Positions 1 to 7,136 of a stretch of DNA of 22,894 bases are shown here, in pieces. The notes beneath the pieces were generated by a model. The model did not search any database. It saw nothing but the letters and a program-made list of their open reading frames with translations, and was not told the origin of the DNA. Position 1 is the stretch's first letter; the number at the start of each line of letters is the position of its first letter. The DNA is taken from positions 1 to 22,894 of IMG/VR virus record IMGVR_UViG_3300025010_000233; one strand, written 5' to 3'. Position numbers and translations under genes: made by a program. The DNA comes from a virus.

Positions 1-75
1 CCCTTACTGAGATTGTCCTTACTAGCCGCTTGGTTTTACTGCTAAATTTACCTAGCTGCCTATGTCAATAGACGG

Positions 76-270
76 TTACTTGGCGACGCCCTGCAACTGG
101 ACGCCCGTAACGACTTCCTTGTTCTTCACCCCTTCTTCTCTGGGGTGACCGAATCTCAACTCGTACTCTTTGTTGCCGTGAATCGTGGTCATTGTGAAAC
201 GGTAAGGAGCGTCGTTCGTCTCGAACTCAAATACTGGCTTGCCGTTTGCATCACTCACCAAGATTTTCAT
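76..270 (-). CDS. Small hypothetical protein downstream of portal
   Basis: A 64-aa protein of unknown function that I do not recognise. It is mixed charged and beta-like, with no membrane segment or cysteine motif. The start is well supported: its ATG overlaps the portal stop as TAATG, and GAGGAAC lies just upstream, so it is translated in the same operon as terminase and portal. The stop is TAA. A head-assembly or accessory role is only inferred from its position. Positions 1-75, downstream of it, contain no recognisable gene. Confidence 0.75.
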   Translation of the reverse strand: MKILVSDANGKPVFEFETNDAPYRFTMTTIHGNKEYELRFGHPREEGVKNKEVVTGVQLQGVAK

Positions 271-2177
271 TAGTTCCTCACTCCGCCGACATTGAGCATT
301 TCATCCCCCGGACCGGGTTTCTTCACGTTGGCCTGTGGCGGTCCGCCCGCCATCTGCGGAGGGACGCCAGCCATCTGTGCCATTTGTTCCACTTCCAGCG
401 TGTCTTTGAGTGCCTCCATCTTGCCGGGGGAATCACTCGCCTTTATGATCGTTGACCACTTCACCGGCGCGCCGAGAGACTTCATATTCATCAAGTCCAT
501 ATACCGGGCCTGTCTAGTCGTTGGATTGCCACTCACGTTGTCCAGAACAATGTCGTATCGTCCCACGGTGACATCGTTTATGGGCTTGCCATCTTCTCCG
601 GGCTTATTCACCGTCACGGTCTTGGCTCCGTCCTCGACATTGACCAATCCCGCGCCCATCATCATCTTAGTTTTCTCGTCAATGACTCCGGGATGGAACT
701 CACCCAATATCCTGACCTTGCGTTCCGACGTATAGAACTGCTGTATCAAGGCTACGATGAGTTGAGCAACGAGTTTGTGAGACTCCAGATAATGTTCAAC
801 CAACTCACCGATAACCGTCTCAGTCGGGGCTTGCAAGGCGTCTATTCCACGCCCGGACTTAACGCCTGACGGGACTTTCCCAAACGACGCATCGTTGATA
901 CCGGAGATTTCCTTCATCTCCTGAGTCGCGGCCATATCCATGTTGGCTAGTGCTGGAACGGCTTCAAGGTTGGAGTCGATTGTGCGGATGTTTTCCGGTG
1001 TCGGGGGTTTCTTCGTTACAACGATTTCACCCACTCCGCCCATTCGCTTACGGGCGTCCTCTATATCATCGAAAATGTCACCATAGGCAAAGTATGAGTT
1101 CTTCGCTGCGGTACCGAGGATGTGAATCAGTTGAGAATGTCTCTTGTTCTTCTCATCCTGCGGGTCGATCAGATCCTGGACAACACCCGTCTCAAAGTTG
1201 TTCGCAATGAAGGCTATCGTTGGAACGATGTCAAACTTGTTGTGAGCGTACGGACTCCAATCGTCCTCTAACATCACGGGACCGATGGAGTAAGAAAGCC
1301 TCACCTTGCGGATGGGCTTCTTGATGATCTTAAGTTCGATGCCCTGAGTAAGTGAAATCTCCTGCGCGGCTTTGAGTTCCTTGCCCTTGAGTTCGGTTTC
1401 CTTACGCGTACCGTCAGGAAGGACTACAAACGTCACCGATCGCCACATAAACTTCTGCTGCCTCAAGACAAGATACTTGCCCTGCTTCGGATCGTAAATG
1501 TCCGATTGGGATACCGTCTTGCCAAACGAATAATCAACGTCGTCCGCTACGGGAATCTTATCGTCACCCTCGGCGGTGGTCTTTAGTCCCTCAACGTCCT
1601 TTTTCTTGTCGGGCCAACGGGCTTGGATTTCCTCTTTGTCCATTGGAAGAACTTCGATAATCGCCTTCCGGTCGGAGAGGTCGTATTCCCGTCCTTTACC
1701 AACGACATACACGGAGGCGGGGTCCAAGTCCTTGATGGTGATTTCGCCCAACGGATCCAGTTCGTCTGACCACTCGACCTTCTGGAATCCCAACGCCCCG
1801 ATAAGACAGTCCTTGAACGCTTTGAGTGCCTTCGTATTTCCCTTATTGATGTCCTTGACGTACTTTATCAGGTCGGTAATCGTCTCAGCTACGAGGGAAT
1901 CAGCCGCATCGTCTCTCGGAAAGGCTTTCTGGTCAACCCTCATCTGGGAAATGATTCCATAGATGAGGTTGATGAACTTCTTGATTTCGTTGAAACTTAT
2001 CGCGGGTTTTCCCTGGGCTTCCAGTTTGGAACGAACGTCACTGGGCCACTGACCGAGCTTGTCATCCACGCGATTGTTGTAGTACGCATAGAACTTCTCA
2101 CGCAAGTCTCGCTCAACCTGTTCACGCGCAACCGCGCGATGGTACGCGTCAAGAATCTTTAAGGCTTCGTTTTCCAT
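270..2177 (-). CDS. Portal protein (P22-like)
   Basis: A 635-aa portal, the ring protein at the unique capsid vertex through which DNA is packaged. The N-terminal third contains the pattern typical of P22-like portals: a 'GKPAISFNEIKKFIN' segment near residues 56-70, followed by 'ISQMRVDQKAFPRD'. The middle has the long helical and wing-like charged sections expected of portals. The last 40 residues are rich in Met, Pro, Gln and Gly and probably disordered. The length fits the family, usually 600-750 aa. It sits directly after the large terminase, with the terminase stop and portal start overlapping as TAATG, which is the standard phage packaging order. The P22-like assignment is by recalled family resemblance, not a search. 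Confidence 0.88.
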   Translation of the reverse strand: MENEALKILDAYHRAVAREQVERDLREKFYAYYNNRVDDKLGQWPSDVRSKLEAQGKPAISFNEIKKFINLIYGIISQMRVDQKAFPRDDAADSLVAETITDLIKYVKDINKGNTKALKAFKDCLIGALGFQKVEWSDELDPLGEITIKDLDPASVYVVGKGREYDLSDRKAIIEVLPMDKEEIQARWPDKKKDVEGLKTTAEGDDKIPVADDVDYSFGKTVSQSDIYDPKQGKYLVLRQQKFMWRSVTFVVLPDGTRKETELKGKELKAAQEISLTQGIELKIIKKPIRKVRLSYSIGPVMLEDDWSPYAHNKFDIVPTIAFIANNFETGVVQDLIDPQDEKNKRHSQLIHILGTAAKNSYFAYGDIFDDIEDARKRMGGVGEIVVTKKPPTPENIRTIDSNLEAVPALANMDMAATQEMKEISGINDASFGKVPSGVKSGRGIDALQAPTETVIGELVEHYLESHKLVAQLIVALIQQFYTSERKVRILGEFHPGVIDEKTKMMMGAGLVNVEDGAKTVTVNKPGEDGKPINDVTVGRYDIVLDNVSGNPTTRQARYMDLMNMKSLGAPVKWSTIIKASDSPGKMEALKDTLEVEQMAQMAGVPPQMAGGPPQANVKKPGPGDEMLNVGGVRN

Positions 2178-3529
2178 TATGCTGCCATCCAGTGATGTTC
2201 CGCTTCTGCCCCTTTGAACCGGGCAAGGACCGCCTTGTAGTCAAACTTGTTTTTCTTCTTCGTCAGGTTCGGCGTGTCATAAATATAGTTCAGCAAATAC
2301 CGGCAAGCGTCTATCGCGTGATCATCCTTCTTCACGGGTTTCTCCAGTGAGTTCTGAGTCGCGCCCGGTTTCAAATCCTTCCACCGATATGTCTGAAACT
2401 CCGTTCTCAGGTTCACACAGTTACGCAAAATCCGCAACTGTGGTTGTCCGTTCTTGAGCTTGAGCATTTCCTGAACGTGGTTGATGCCAGCTCTGACATC
2501 ATTGTTCGCTGGCGTACAGGCTATCCCATAGTCCATAAACTCGTCAATCACACTCCGGCCCGTGACGCCGTTACGATTCCGGCAAGAGGGGTCAATCAGC
2601 ACAAGACGCGAATGAACATCCTTGTCCTTCGTCTTGATGATCTGGGCTATCTCACTTACGAGTTTCCCACTTGAGAAAAACTCGTCATAGACGTAAACCT
2701 CTCCCGTTGGGGCAACCGCACACCACAATACCGCGGTAGGATTCCTGTACCCGTGATCCATCCCCACAAAGCGGTACCAGTGTTCGGGGATCTTCGTATC
2801 GTTGGGAAGCACGAACGGTTCCTTGTCCTGAAATTCCTTATACACCAGACCTTCAAAGGTATCGAACGAGCCGTAGACATAACGCTTGACCCATTCTTCG
2901 GGATAGAGTTTTATCAGCGAGTCAACATATCCCGCGGGGAGATATTTGTTCGCGTCTGACGGTGCGTTGACGATAAAGTGGTCTTGGTCTGGCCCCATCA
3001 CCCAGCGTTTCCACACCCAGTTATGCCCTTCAGGATTTCCCACTCCAAAGGCTGTGTGGCGAACGCCCTTGCGCCTCAATCTACCGACCAGACCAAGCCA
3101 CATTTCTTCGGGACATTCCTCTACCTGGTCAATCCCAAACCACCCCAGGTTCATCGACTTCACTTTGTCAAACGACCCCTCCAAAGCCCTTCCCACGACG
3201 AGCGAACCGTTGACGTATTCCAGGCTGTGTTCGGCTTTGTTGTAGGCCTTAATGAGCGGCGAATCCTTAATCGGCATTTCCTTCCCCTCAACAATGACGG
3301 GAAAGTTGATGTATTCGTGCCACGTCGAATCTCTTAACTCCGGATAGGTCATTCTCCCGATGAGTCCAAAATTACCGGGATATTCAAGTGACAACTGATG
3401 CCCCTCAGCGCAGAAAGCTGTGGTTTTCCCATTACCATAACCCCCAAACAAAGCCCGGAACTTCGCCGCGCTCCGGTGAAATTCCGTCTGGTGTCTCTGG
3501 GGATTATATTTCAGGATTATCGGCGTCAT
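2177..3529 (-). CDS. terL: Terminase large subunit (DNA-packaging ATPase and nuclease)
   Basis: A 450-aa motor protein that pumps and cuts phage DNA at the portal. The ATPase domain has Walker A GGYGNGKT at residues 29-36 and a Walker B-type segment LGWFGIDQVEE near 128-138. The C-terminal RNase H-like nuclease has acidic residues in the usual order: the Asp of FVGMDHG near 258, the Asp of LVLIDPS near 313, and KDDHAIDACRYLL near 401-413. Length is normal for the family. Its ATG overlaps the stop of the preceding small gene as ATGA, and its TAA overlaps the portal ATG, so the three genes are translationally coupled. Confidence 0.95.
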   Translation of the reverse strand: MTPIILKYNPQRHQTEFHRSAAKFRALFGGYGNGKTTAFCAEGHQLSLEYPGNFGLIGRMTYPELRDSTWHEYINFPVIVEGKEMPIKDSPLIKAYNKAEHSLEYVNGSLVVGRALEGSFDKVKSMNLGWFGIDQVEECPEEMWLGLVGRLRRKGVRHTAFGVGNPEGHNWVWKRWVMGPDQDHFIVNAPSDANKYLPAGYVDSLIKLYPEEWVKRYVYGSFDTFEGLVYKEFQDKEPFVLPNDTKIPEHWYRFVGMDHGYRNPTAVLWCAVAPTGEVYVYDEFFSSGKLVSEIAQIIKTKDKDVHSRLVLIDPSCRNRNGVTGRSVIDEFMDYGIACTPANNDVRAGINHVQEMLKLKNGQPQLRILRNCVNLRTEFQTYRWKDLKPGATQNSLEKPVKKDDHAIDACRYLLNYIYDTPNLTKKKNKFDYKAVLARFKGAEAEHHWMAA

Positions 3530-3774
3530 TGTCTGAGAAGTTCCACCGTCTTTTTACATTCTGCGCAGTACGCGAACGACTTTACATAACTCTTTGGGTG
3601 CGGGAACGCGTCCTTGATAAAATGCCCGCAAGATCCTTGACTACCGCTAGCAAGTTCGTGCAAATAAATCGTCATCGCTGGCTTGAGCTGGCCCGCGTGG
3701 TCGGCCTTCTGGTAGTAATGGACGTTGGACCGTCTATGTGTCGGTTGAACATGGTCTGAGTCGATGAGGCTCAT
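3526..3774 (-). CDS. Small Cys/His protein preceding terL
   Basis: An 82-aa unknown protein. The start at 3774 is chosen over the upstream in-frame start at 3792 because its ATG overlaps the previous stop as ATGA. Its own stop likewise overlaps the terL start as ATGA. The C-terminal half contains SCGHF and, about 20 residues later, YCAEC, which could form a zinc-binding knuckle. The N-terminal half is polar and His-rich. A role in packaging or head assembly is only suggested by its place between the secreted-type proteins and terL. Confidence 0.7.
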   Translation of the reverse strand: MSLIDSDHVQPTHRRSNVHYYQKADHAGQLKPAMTIYLHELASGSQGSCGHFIKDAFPHPKSYVKSFAYCAECKKTVELLRQ

Positions 3775-4259
3775 AATTTCGGGACCCACCAAAGTATCGA
3801 AGATCCGTTCTTCCCGCAGAGTGTAAATTTACCCGCCGTGTTTTTCCTCACCGATACCGTGGTATCCGCGTACTGATTGGCGTCCACCCCGACATAAGAA
3901 GCGACTACAATCCCCGTGGCAATCGTAAAGTTCGCGAGCGTCACCTGGATACTGTCATCCACGGTTATCGCCGCCGTCCCAAAGGTGACGTTGAGTTCAG
4001 AACGGTTGAGCTTGACGTTGGCGGTGTCTTGCGCGAGCGTAGCCTTGGCTGCAATCTGATTTTTCTTGTAAGTCGTGTCCGCAGCAAAAGCCGTCCGGCT
4101 CACATACCCCGGCTGGTTCAGAGTGTCCTCCGCGGCCACCATTTTATCAAGCGAGTCCTGCACGGTCGTCCCTACCAGCGTCAGCTTGAACGCCGGTATC
4201 AACTGCGCCTCCGCCACCCCAAAGCCAAATACCATCAGTAATACAAGTAACCGTTTCAT
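3771..4259 (-). CDS. Predicted secreted protein with Sec signal peptide
   Basis: A 162-aa protein with a clear N-terminal signal peptide: Lys-Arg at residues 2-3, a Leu/Val/Met/Phe core, and a likely cleavage after VAEA with Gln as the first mature residue. The mature part is Thr/Ala/Val-rich and beta-like, with few cysteines, resembling an exported or surface beta protein. The start has an ideal AAGGAGG site 5 bases upstream of ATG. It lies in the packaging operon after another signal-peptide protein, which is unusual for virion genes. The function is unknown: it may be a virion decoration protein carrying a host-like leader, or an exported host-interaction factor. Confidence 0.8.
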   Translation of the reverse strand: MKRLLVLLMVFGFGVAEAQLIPAFKLTLVGTTVQDSLDKMVAAEDTLNQPGYVSRTAFAADTTYKKNQIAAKATLAQDTANVKLNRSELNVTFGTAAITVDDSIQVTLANFTIATGIVVASYVGVDANQYADTTVSVRKNTAGKFTLCGKNGSSILWWVPKL

Positions 4260-4269
4260 CTCATCCTCC

Positions 4270-4623
4270 TTATCGTAAAACTCCAGTTATGGTATATGGC
4301 GTTGTGCCGCTCCCAATCACCCATATCGTGTCCCTCGCTAACCTCGGTAAATAATGAGCCTCACCTGCCAAGATGAACAAACACTTGCCCCCATTCCTCG
4401 ATGCAGCCAGCGTATCCGCCTTGTTCAAAGCCACGATCAACGTGTCGGTCGCTACGTCACGATTATAAATCGTGTAATCCTTCTCCGACCTGTCCCGTAA
4501 CGGCACCGCTACCCACGCCGTCGTCGCACTCCCTACTTTCGTGAACGCCGCCGCTATCGGCTTTACCTGGCTCCATCCCAACACCGGAACCATTACCATC
4601 ACCAAAAACCAGAATCGCTTCAT
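4270..4623 (-). CDS. Second predicted secreted protein
   Basis: A 117-aa protein. The start at 4623 is chosen because AGGAGGG lies 4 bases upstream of the ATG; a longer in-frame start at 4644 lacks this. The leader begins MKRFWFL, runs through a hydrophobic Val/Met core and ends GWSQ, so it looks like a Sec signal peptide that closely parallels the leader of the next gene. The mature part is beta-like ('DTLIVALNKADTLAA', 'GKCLFILAG') and has no recognised domain. Only 10 bases separate it from the following signal-peptide gene. The two may have arisen by duplication and divergence, but their mature parts are not visibly alike. Confidence 0.78.
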   Translation of the reverse strand: MKRFWFLVMVMVPVLGWSQVKPIAAAFTKVGSATTAWVAVPLRDRSEKDYTIYNRDVATDTLIVALNKADTLAASRNGGKCLFILAGEAHYLPRLARDTIWVIGSGTTPYTITGVLR

Positions 4624-4624
4624 C

Positions 4625-4882
4625 TTACCCTCCTGCCTGAACATTGTTAACTTCCGGATTCATCGCTATATATAACCGCGCTAAGTCCCTCGAAATCTGA
4701 CTCGACTTCCGACCCAAAACCCCCTCAGCCCACTTCCTCGTCAACCTCGGCGCAATCTGGACATACGCCCGACATACCAACTCACCGTATTCCTCACCAC
4801 TCAAGACTTCCTTGCTCCATAAATCTGAAAAGTGTTTTCCCGCCTTTTTCGGAGACTTCATTGGCCTTTTCACGAATTTCAC
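4625..4882 (-). CDS. Hypothetical basic helical protein
   Basis: A protein of up to 85 aa, Lys/Arg-rich at the N-terminus and helical, with 'GKHFSDLWSKEVLSGEEYG' followed by 'RLTRKWAEGVLGRKSSQIS'. The latter could be a DNA-binding helix pair, but I do not recognise the family. The start is uncertain: GTG at 4882, GTG at 4873 (about 10 bases after AGGG) and ATG at 4861 (close to AAAAGG) are all possible. The stop lies 1 base before the next start, and its last codons encode that gene's ribosome-binding site. It is the first gene after the hairpin at 4950-4984. Confidence 0.6.
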   Translation of the reverse strand: MKFVKRPMKSPKKAGKHFSDLWSKEVLSGEEYGELVCRAYVQIAPRLTRKWAEGVLGRKSSQISRDLARLYIAMNPEVNNVQAGG

Positions 4883-4949
4883 ACCCTACACTTTTCAAAA
4901 ATATTGGCGATTTCAACGTGCCATTTCCCCACCACGCCAAGACAAAATC

Positions 4950-4984
4950 ACTCCCATCCTGCCCGGTAGTGCGGGGATGGGAGT
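4950..4984 (-). terminator. Rho-independent-type terminator after small terminase
   Basis: A perfect 10-bp inverted repeat, ACTCCCATCC and GGATGGGAGT, flanks a 15-base loop that can pair further (CCCG with CGGG). On the minus strand it is followed by GATTTTGTC, a short T-rich tract. It sits in the only sizeable gap of the packaging operon, about 150 bases past the small terminase stop. It fits an intrinsic or attenuating terminator. The T-run is short, so termination may be partial. Confidence 0.6.
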
Positions 4985-5131
4985 CACATACGACACCCGC
5001 CACCCCCTATGTCAACCCCTCCTACCCCCGTCTTGCCCCGGTCCTGTCCGGTCTAACCCTCGCCCCGACTATGACTTACTGACATTATGCTGGCTTACAT
5101 AACATCACTTATAACCATTGCTAGCATCTTG

Positions 5132-5659
5132 TCATACATCCTCGTATGTGGCAGCCCTGATACCGTCCTGTGCTACCTCTACCTGGCTCAACTCATCCTT
5201 TGACAAGTCCCGCCTAACCCCTGATACCAGGCTCACTTGGGTGATGGTGCCTCCGTGCGTTAACTGATCGCCCCATTTCTCACGCCTGTAAGCCTTTAGG
5301 ATGGGAAATATATACCCAGCCCCACCCCTCTCTAGCGAAAAAGCGACGATGTGCTTCTCCAGCTCATCAATCTTAGCTTGCTCGATCTCATCCCATTTGT
5401 CAGCGAATGTTGGGTCTTTGGTACGCCAATAAAAGGCAGTCCTACGATCTATACCAATTTGTTTAGCCGCCTTTGCAATGTTGGGCCAATGATCGGGAAG
5501 GATAGCGAGGAAAATATCTTTGTGTTTAGCCTGTTCCTCGATGATTCCCTCGGTCCCTTTAATCAGGTTAGCCAGACTATTAGGGTTGGTTTGTGTTCTC
5601 GCCGCGATTGGCTGCTGATTAGTTGACGGGGTTTGCTCTATGTTTGCCGGTTGGCTCAA
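5132..5659 (-). CDS. terS: Terminase small subunit-like DNA-binding protein
   Basis: A 175-aa protein. After a Gln/Asn/Thr-rich N-terminus of about 35 residues comes a helix-turn-helix-like segment 'NIAKAAKQIGIDRRTAFYWR', then the 'DPTFADKWDEIEQAKIDELE' helix and 'FPILKAYRREKWGDQ'. This layout resembles small terminase and phBC6A51-type packaging proteins that recognise phage DNA for cutting. The start is a TTG at 5659 that overlaps the TGA of the previous ORF. It ends EDV then TGA within GAGGATGTATGA, the same junction style seen at 13,315-13,640. A hairpin terminator separates it from the rest of the packaging operon. The assignment rests on remembered family resemblance and position. Confidence 0.78.
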   Translation of the reverse strand: MSQPANIEQTPSTNQQPIAARTQTNPNSLANLIKGTEGIIEEQAKHKDIFLAILPDHWPNIAKAAKQIGIDRRTAFYWRTKDPTFADKWDEIEQAKIDELEKHIVAFSLERGGAGYIFPILKAYRREKWGDQLTHGGTITQVSLVSGVRRDLSKDELSQVEVAQDGIRAATYEDV

Positions 5660-5859
5660 TTCACGCCTATTCTGTAAAGAGTTACTGTGTGCTGGTTTCG
5701 GGGGTCTTGCTCAGTGGGTTGCTCGGTGGGTTGCTCCGCGTCTCTCTTAGCTCTGTTGTACGCGCTGATGCCTAGCCCTAAGTATACACCTATGGCGAGG
5801 CCGTAAATATGAGCTAGTGTGATGTAGAGGGCGTCCGTTACTGTCCCATCCCTATTCAA
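5656..5859 (-). CDS. Small single-span membrane protein
   Basis: A protein of up to 67 aa with one hydrophobic stretch, 'ALYITLAHIYGLAIGVYLG', followed by a positively charged section and a duplicated PTEQ PTEQ linker. Only a TTG start at 5859 opens this frame and no clear ribosome-binding site precedes it. The stop overlaps the TTG of the small terminase. It is the first gene behind the strong leftward promoter at 5937-5965. The function is unknown, and a membrane role is inferred from hydrophobicity alone. Confidence 0.5.
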   Translation of the reverse strand: MNRDGTVTDALYITLAHIYGLAIGVYLGLGISAYNRAKRDAEQPTEQPTEQDPRNQHTVTLYRIGVN

Positions 5860-5882
5860 GCAAGGTAAACTTTTGCGACTGT

Positions 5883-5910
5883 GCCGGTTAGCTCAGAGCA
5901 CTTCACCGGC
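5883..5910. repeat. Inverted repeat in the leader of the packaging operon
   Basis: The arms GCCGGT (5883-5888) and ACCGGC (5905-5910) are perfectly complementary around a 16-base centre that itself holds GCT and AGC arms. On the minus strand it lies about 20-50 bases downstream of the predicted transcription start. It could be an operator for the nearby ribbon-helix-helix protein or an RNA hairpin in the leader. The sequence superficially recalls a tRNA D-arm but no cloverleaf can be drawn. Confidence 0.4.
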
Positions 5911-5936
5911 CAGTTGATCTTTATGCCGCTAGTATT

Positions 5937-5965
5937 AAGATAGCGTGCGAAATGGCGTTTGTCAA
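5937..5965 (-). promoter_or_regulatory. Sigma70-type promoter driving packaging genes leftward
   Basis: The minus strand has a perfect -35 box TTGACA (5960-5965), a 17-base spacer and TATCTT as the -10 box (5937-5942), predicting transcription from about 5930. It is the best promoter match I saw in the window and sits in the one large gap ahead of the small terminase. Downstream is the inverted repeat at 5883-5910. A housekeeping sigma factor is inferred from the consensus. Confidence 0.65.
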
Positions 5966-6237
5966 GAACTATTTTGTAAATCTTTCATTCTGTTCAGGTC
6001 AGAATATGAGGGCTATATTCATTCGAGAATCAATCAAGTTTACATAATCATTCTCATATCGGTACGCGTTTCGTTAATACTTCTCACTGTGATGCACGTC
6101 GCTACTCGGTAATATTTTCAAAGGCTAATGATTTGCCCGTGCTCTCTCTGTGGCACAGATAATGCAATACCATATCTAGTCAACGAAATACCTCACTATC
6201 AGAGCGGGGCCAGCTCTCTAAAGTCGGCGAAAAGATC

Positions 6238-6642
6238 ATGACGAAAATAGAACGAATGTCCCAATTGTTTGACGGCCTTTCACGGGCTGGTTTTAGCTAT
6301 TCAGAGGCACAAGCCCTGAGACGTATCGAAATGACCCTGCATAGATGGGCAGAACACGAGTGCAACGGGGAAATTGAGCGAGATGAGACAACGGGCAAAG
6401 CGTATGCCGTTTCAATGGCTTACGTCAACGGCACTGGCGATTATAACCGCTGGCCGACCGCAGACAGGGAAACCGGAGCACTTGCACGCCTTGCCAAGAT
6501 CATGGCAAAACATCCCAAATTCGTGGCGTATAATCAGTCAGACCCACGGGGGTGTGCGCTGTATATCGTCCGCAAGTCAGATATACCTAAAGACGGTAAA
6601 CTTGAATCCTACTACACACGCGGCATTGCAGTCTGTGTATAG
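6238..6642 (+). CDS. Uncharacterised phage-type conserved protein
   Basis: A 134-aa protein on the opposite strand to its surroundings. The pattern 'SYSEAQALRRIEMTLHRWAE', then 'RWPTADRETGALARL', then 'DPRGCALYI' matches a family I recall from many phages and prophages with no known function. The first part looks like a helix-turn-helix-like helical segment; the DPRGCALYI segment is the family's most regular part. The start ATG at 6238 has no clear Shine-Dalgarno site. It is the first gene of a three-gene rightward block ending in a probable DNA-binding protein, so a regulatory or early role is possible. Confidence 0.75.
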   Translation: MTKIERMSQLFDGLSRAGFSYSEAQALRRIEMTLHRWAEHECNGEIERDETTGKAYAVSMAYVNGTGDYNRWPTADRETGALARLAKIMAKHPKFVAYNQSDPRGCALYIVRKSDIPKDGKLESYYTRGIAVCV

Positions 6643-6826
6643 CCCTTCCCCCGTCTCCGCCCGAAAAAAGATCAGGGAGCACAATGGAACGAAGTATCTC
6701 ACCATCTGCGAAAACAACCATCGCCCAAGCGGTGAGAATAAGCGCGTCACGATCCGAGTACACGGCGAGACAGCACCGGAGTTTTCGAAAGCGATTCGAG
6801 ACGCCGTCAGCGCGATGCTTGCCTGA
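6635..6826 (+). CDS. Small hypothetical protein, possible frameshifted start
   Basis: A frame of up to 63 aa whose last 45 residues look coding ('TKYLTIC', 'RVTIRVHGETAPEFSKAIRD'). The only visible start in this frame is GTG at 6635, overlapping the end of the previous gene and lacking a ribosome-binding site. A strong site, AGGGAG followed by CACA and ATG at 6684, opens a different frame whose product is Ser/Arg-rich and looks non-coding. One extra base just after ATGGAACG would join that start to the coding frame. This suggests a one-base deletion, either real or from sequencing. Confidence 0.5.
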   Translation: MYSPSPVSARKKIREHNGTKYLTICENNHRPSGENKRVTIRVHGETAPEFSKAIRDAVSAMLA

Positions 6827-6848
6827 GTAAACTAGAAAGGGAATGACC

Positions 6849-7013
6849 ATGCGAATGAAAGCTAATACCGTTGTCGTGTCTTTCCGCCTGCCCCGGCCAT
6901 TGATTGACAGGCTCAAGGGCACAGTGAGAGCGAATAAGCCAGCGATCAAGGACATGACCCATGCCGCAGAAATAGCTATAACGGACTGGGTTGAGCGGAA
7001 TGAAAAGAAATAG
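6849..7013 (+). CDS. Ribbon-helix-helix (CopG/Arc-like) DNA-binding protein
   Basis: A 54-aa protein. Residues 6-14 (NTVVVSFRL) can form the DNA-contacting beta strand; 'PLIDRLKGTVRAN' forms the first helix and 'MTHAAEIAITDWVERN' the second. This is the minimal ribbon-helix-helix fold, which binds DNA as a dimer and usually represses nearby promoters. The start at 6849 is preferred over ATGs at 6843 and 6855 because AGAAAGG lies 8 bases upstream. It closes the rightward block and faces the leftward cargo cassette, with a strong hairpin between them. A plausible operator is the inverted repeat at 5883-5910, but this is inference. Confidence 0.65.
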   Translation: MRMKANTVVVSFRLPRPLIDRLKGTVRANKPAIKDMTHAAEIAITDWVERNEKK

Positions 7014-7031
7014 TGGGCACGAATTGTACTG

Positions 7032-7060
7032 AAGGCGCGCTGTCAATGACGGCGCGCTTT
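7032..7060. terminator. Very stable hairpin between convergent genes
   Basis: A 13-pair stem with an AAT triloop: AAGGCGCGCTGTC pairs with GACGGCGCGCTTT, with one G-T and one T-G wobble. It lies just past the stop of the plus-strand regulator and at the end of the minus-strand cargo cassette, as expected for a two-way terminator. The T-tracts are short (TTT on the plus strand, CTTC on the minus), so it may act as a factor-aided terminator or RNA 3' end protector. Confidence 0.65.
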
Positions 7061-7126
7061 GAGTATGAACCGAATAAGTGGAACCCAAACGGGCGATAGC
7101 ATCACCACGAATACGACCACCAACAT
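7043..7126 (-). CDS. Tiny hydrophobic peptide at the end of the cargo cassette
   Basis: A 27-aa ORF: about 15 mostly hydrophobic residues (MLVVVFVVMLSPVWV) then a basic tail ending KARRH, typical of a single-span membrane peptide. A good ribosome-binding site (AGGAAA, about 5 bases before the ATG) lies right after the GT4 stop. Its stop falls inside the terminator hairpin. It is too short for normal gene callers. It may be a real small membrane protein like the 29-aa one upstream, but chance cannot be excluded. Confidence 0.45.
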   Translation of the reverse strand: MLVVVFVVMLSPVWVPLIRFILKARRH

Positions 7127-7136
7127 TACGCTTTCC

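Larger units (their letters stand above)
5860..6237. other. Divergent intergenic regulatory region
   Basis: About 380 bases without a credible gene, between the leftward packaging genes and the rightward block at 6,238. It is AT-rich compared with its surroundings. It contains the leftward promoter at 5937-5965 and an inverted repeat at 5883-5910. For the rightward gene only a weak candidate pair is visible (TTGCCC near 6133 and GATAAT near 6158, spacing 19). No tRNA or other RNA gene could be supported. Confidence 0.6.

Noticed and set aside
1-75. Possible leftward promoter with TTGACA near 64
   Set aside because: No acceptable -10 box at 16-18 bases (only TTAGCA), and it lies at the window edge.
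246-735. Plus-strand ORFs opposite portal and other genes
   Set aside because: They are antisense to well-supported genes, Ser/Pro-rich, and lack ribosome sites.
5880-5930. A tRNA-like D-arm sequence (GGTTAGCTCAG)
   Set aside because: No anticodon arm, T-arm or acceptor pairing can be formed; a nested palindrome explains it better.
6120-6165. Possible rightward promoter TTGCCC-N19-GATAAT
   Set aside because: Weak -35 and long spacer; mentioned only as a candidate.
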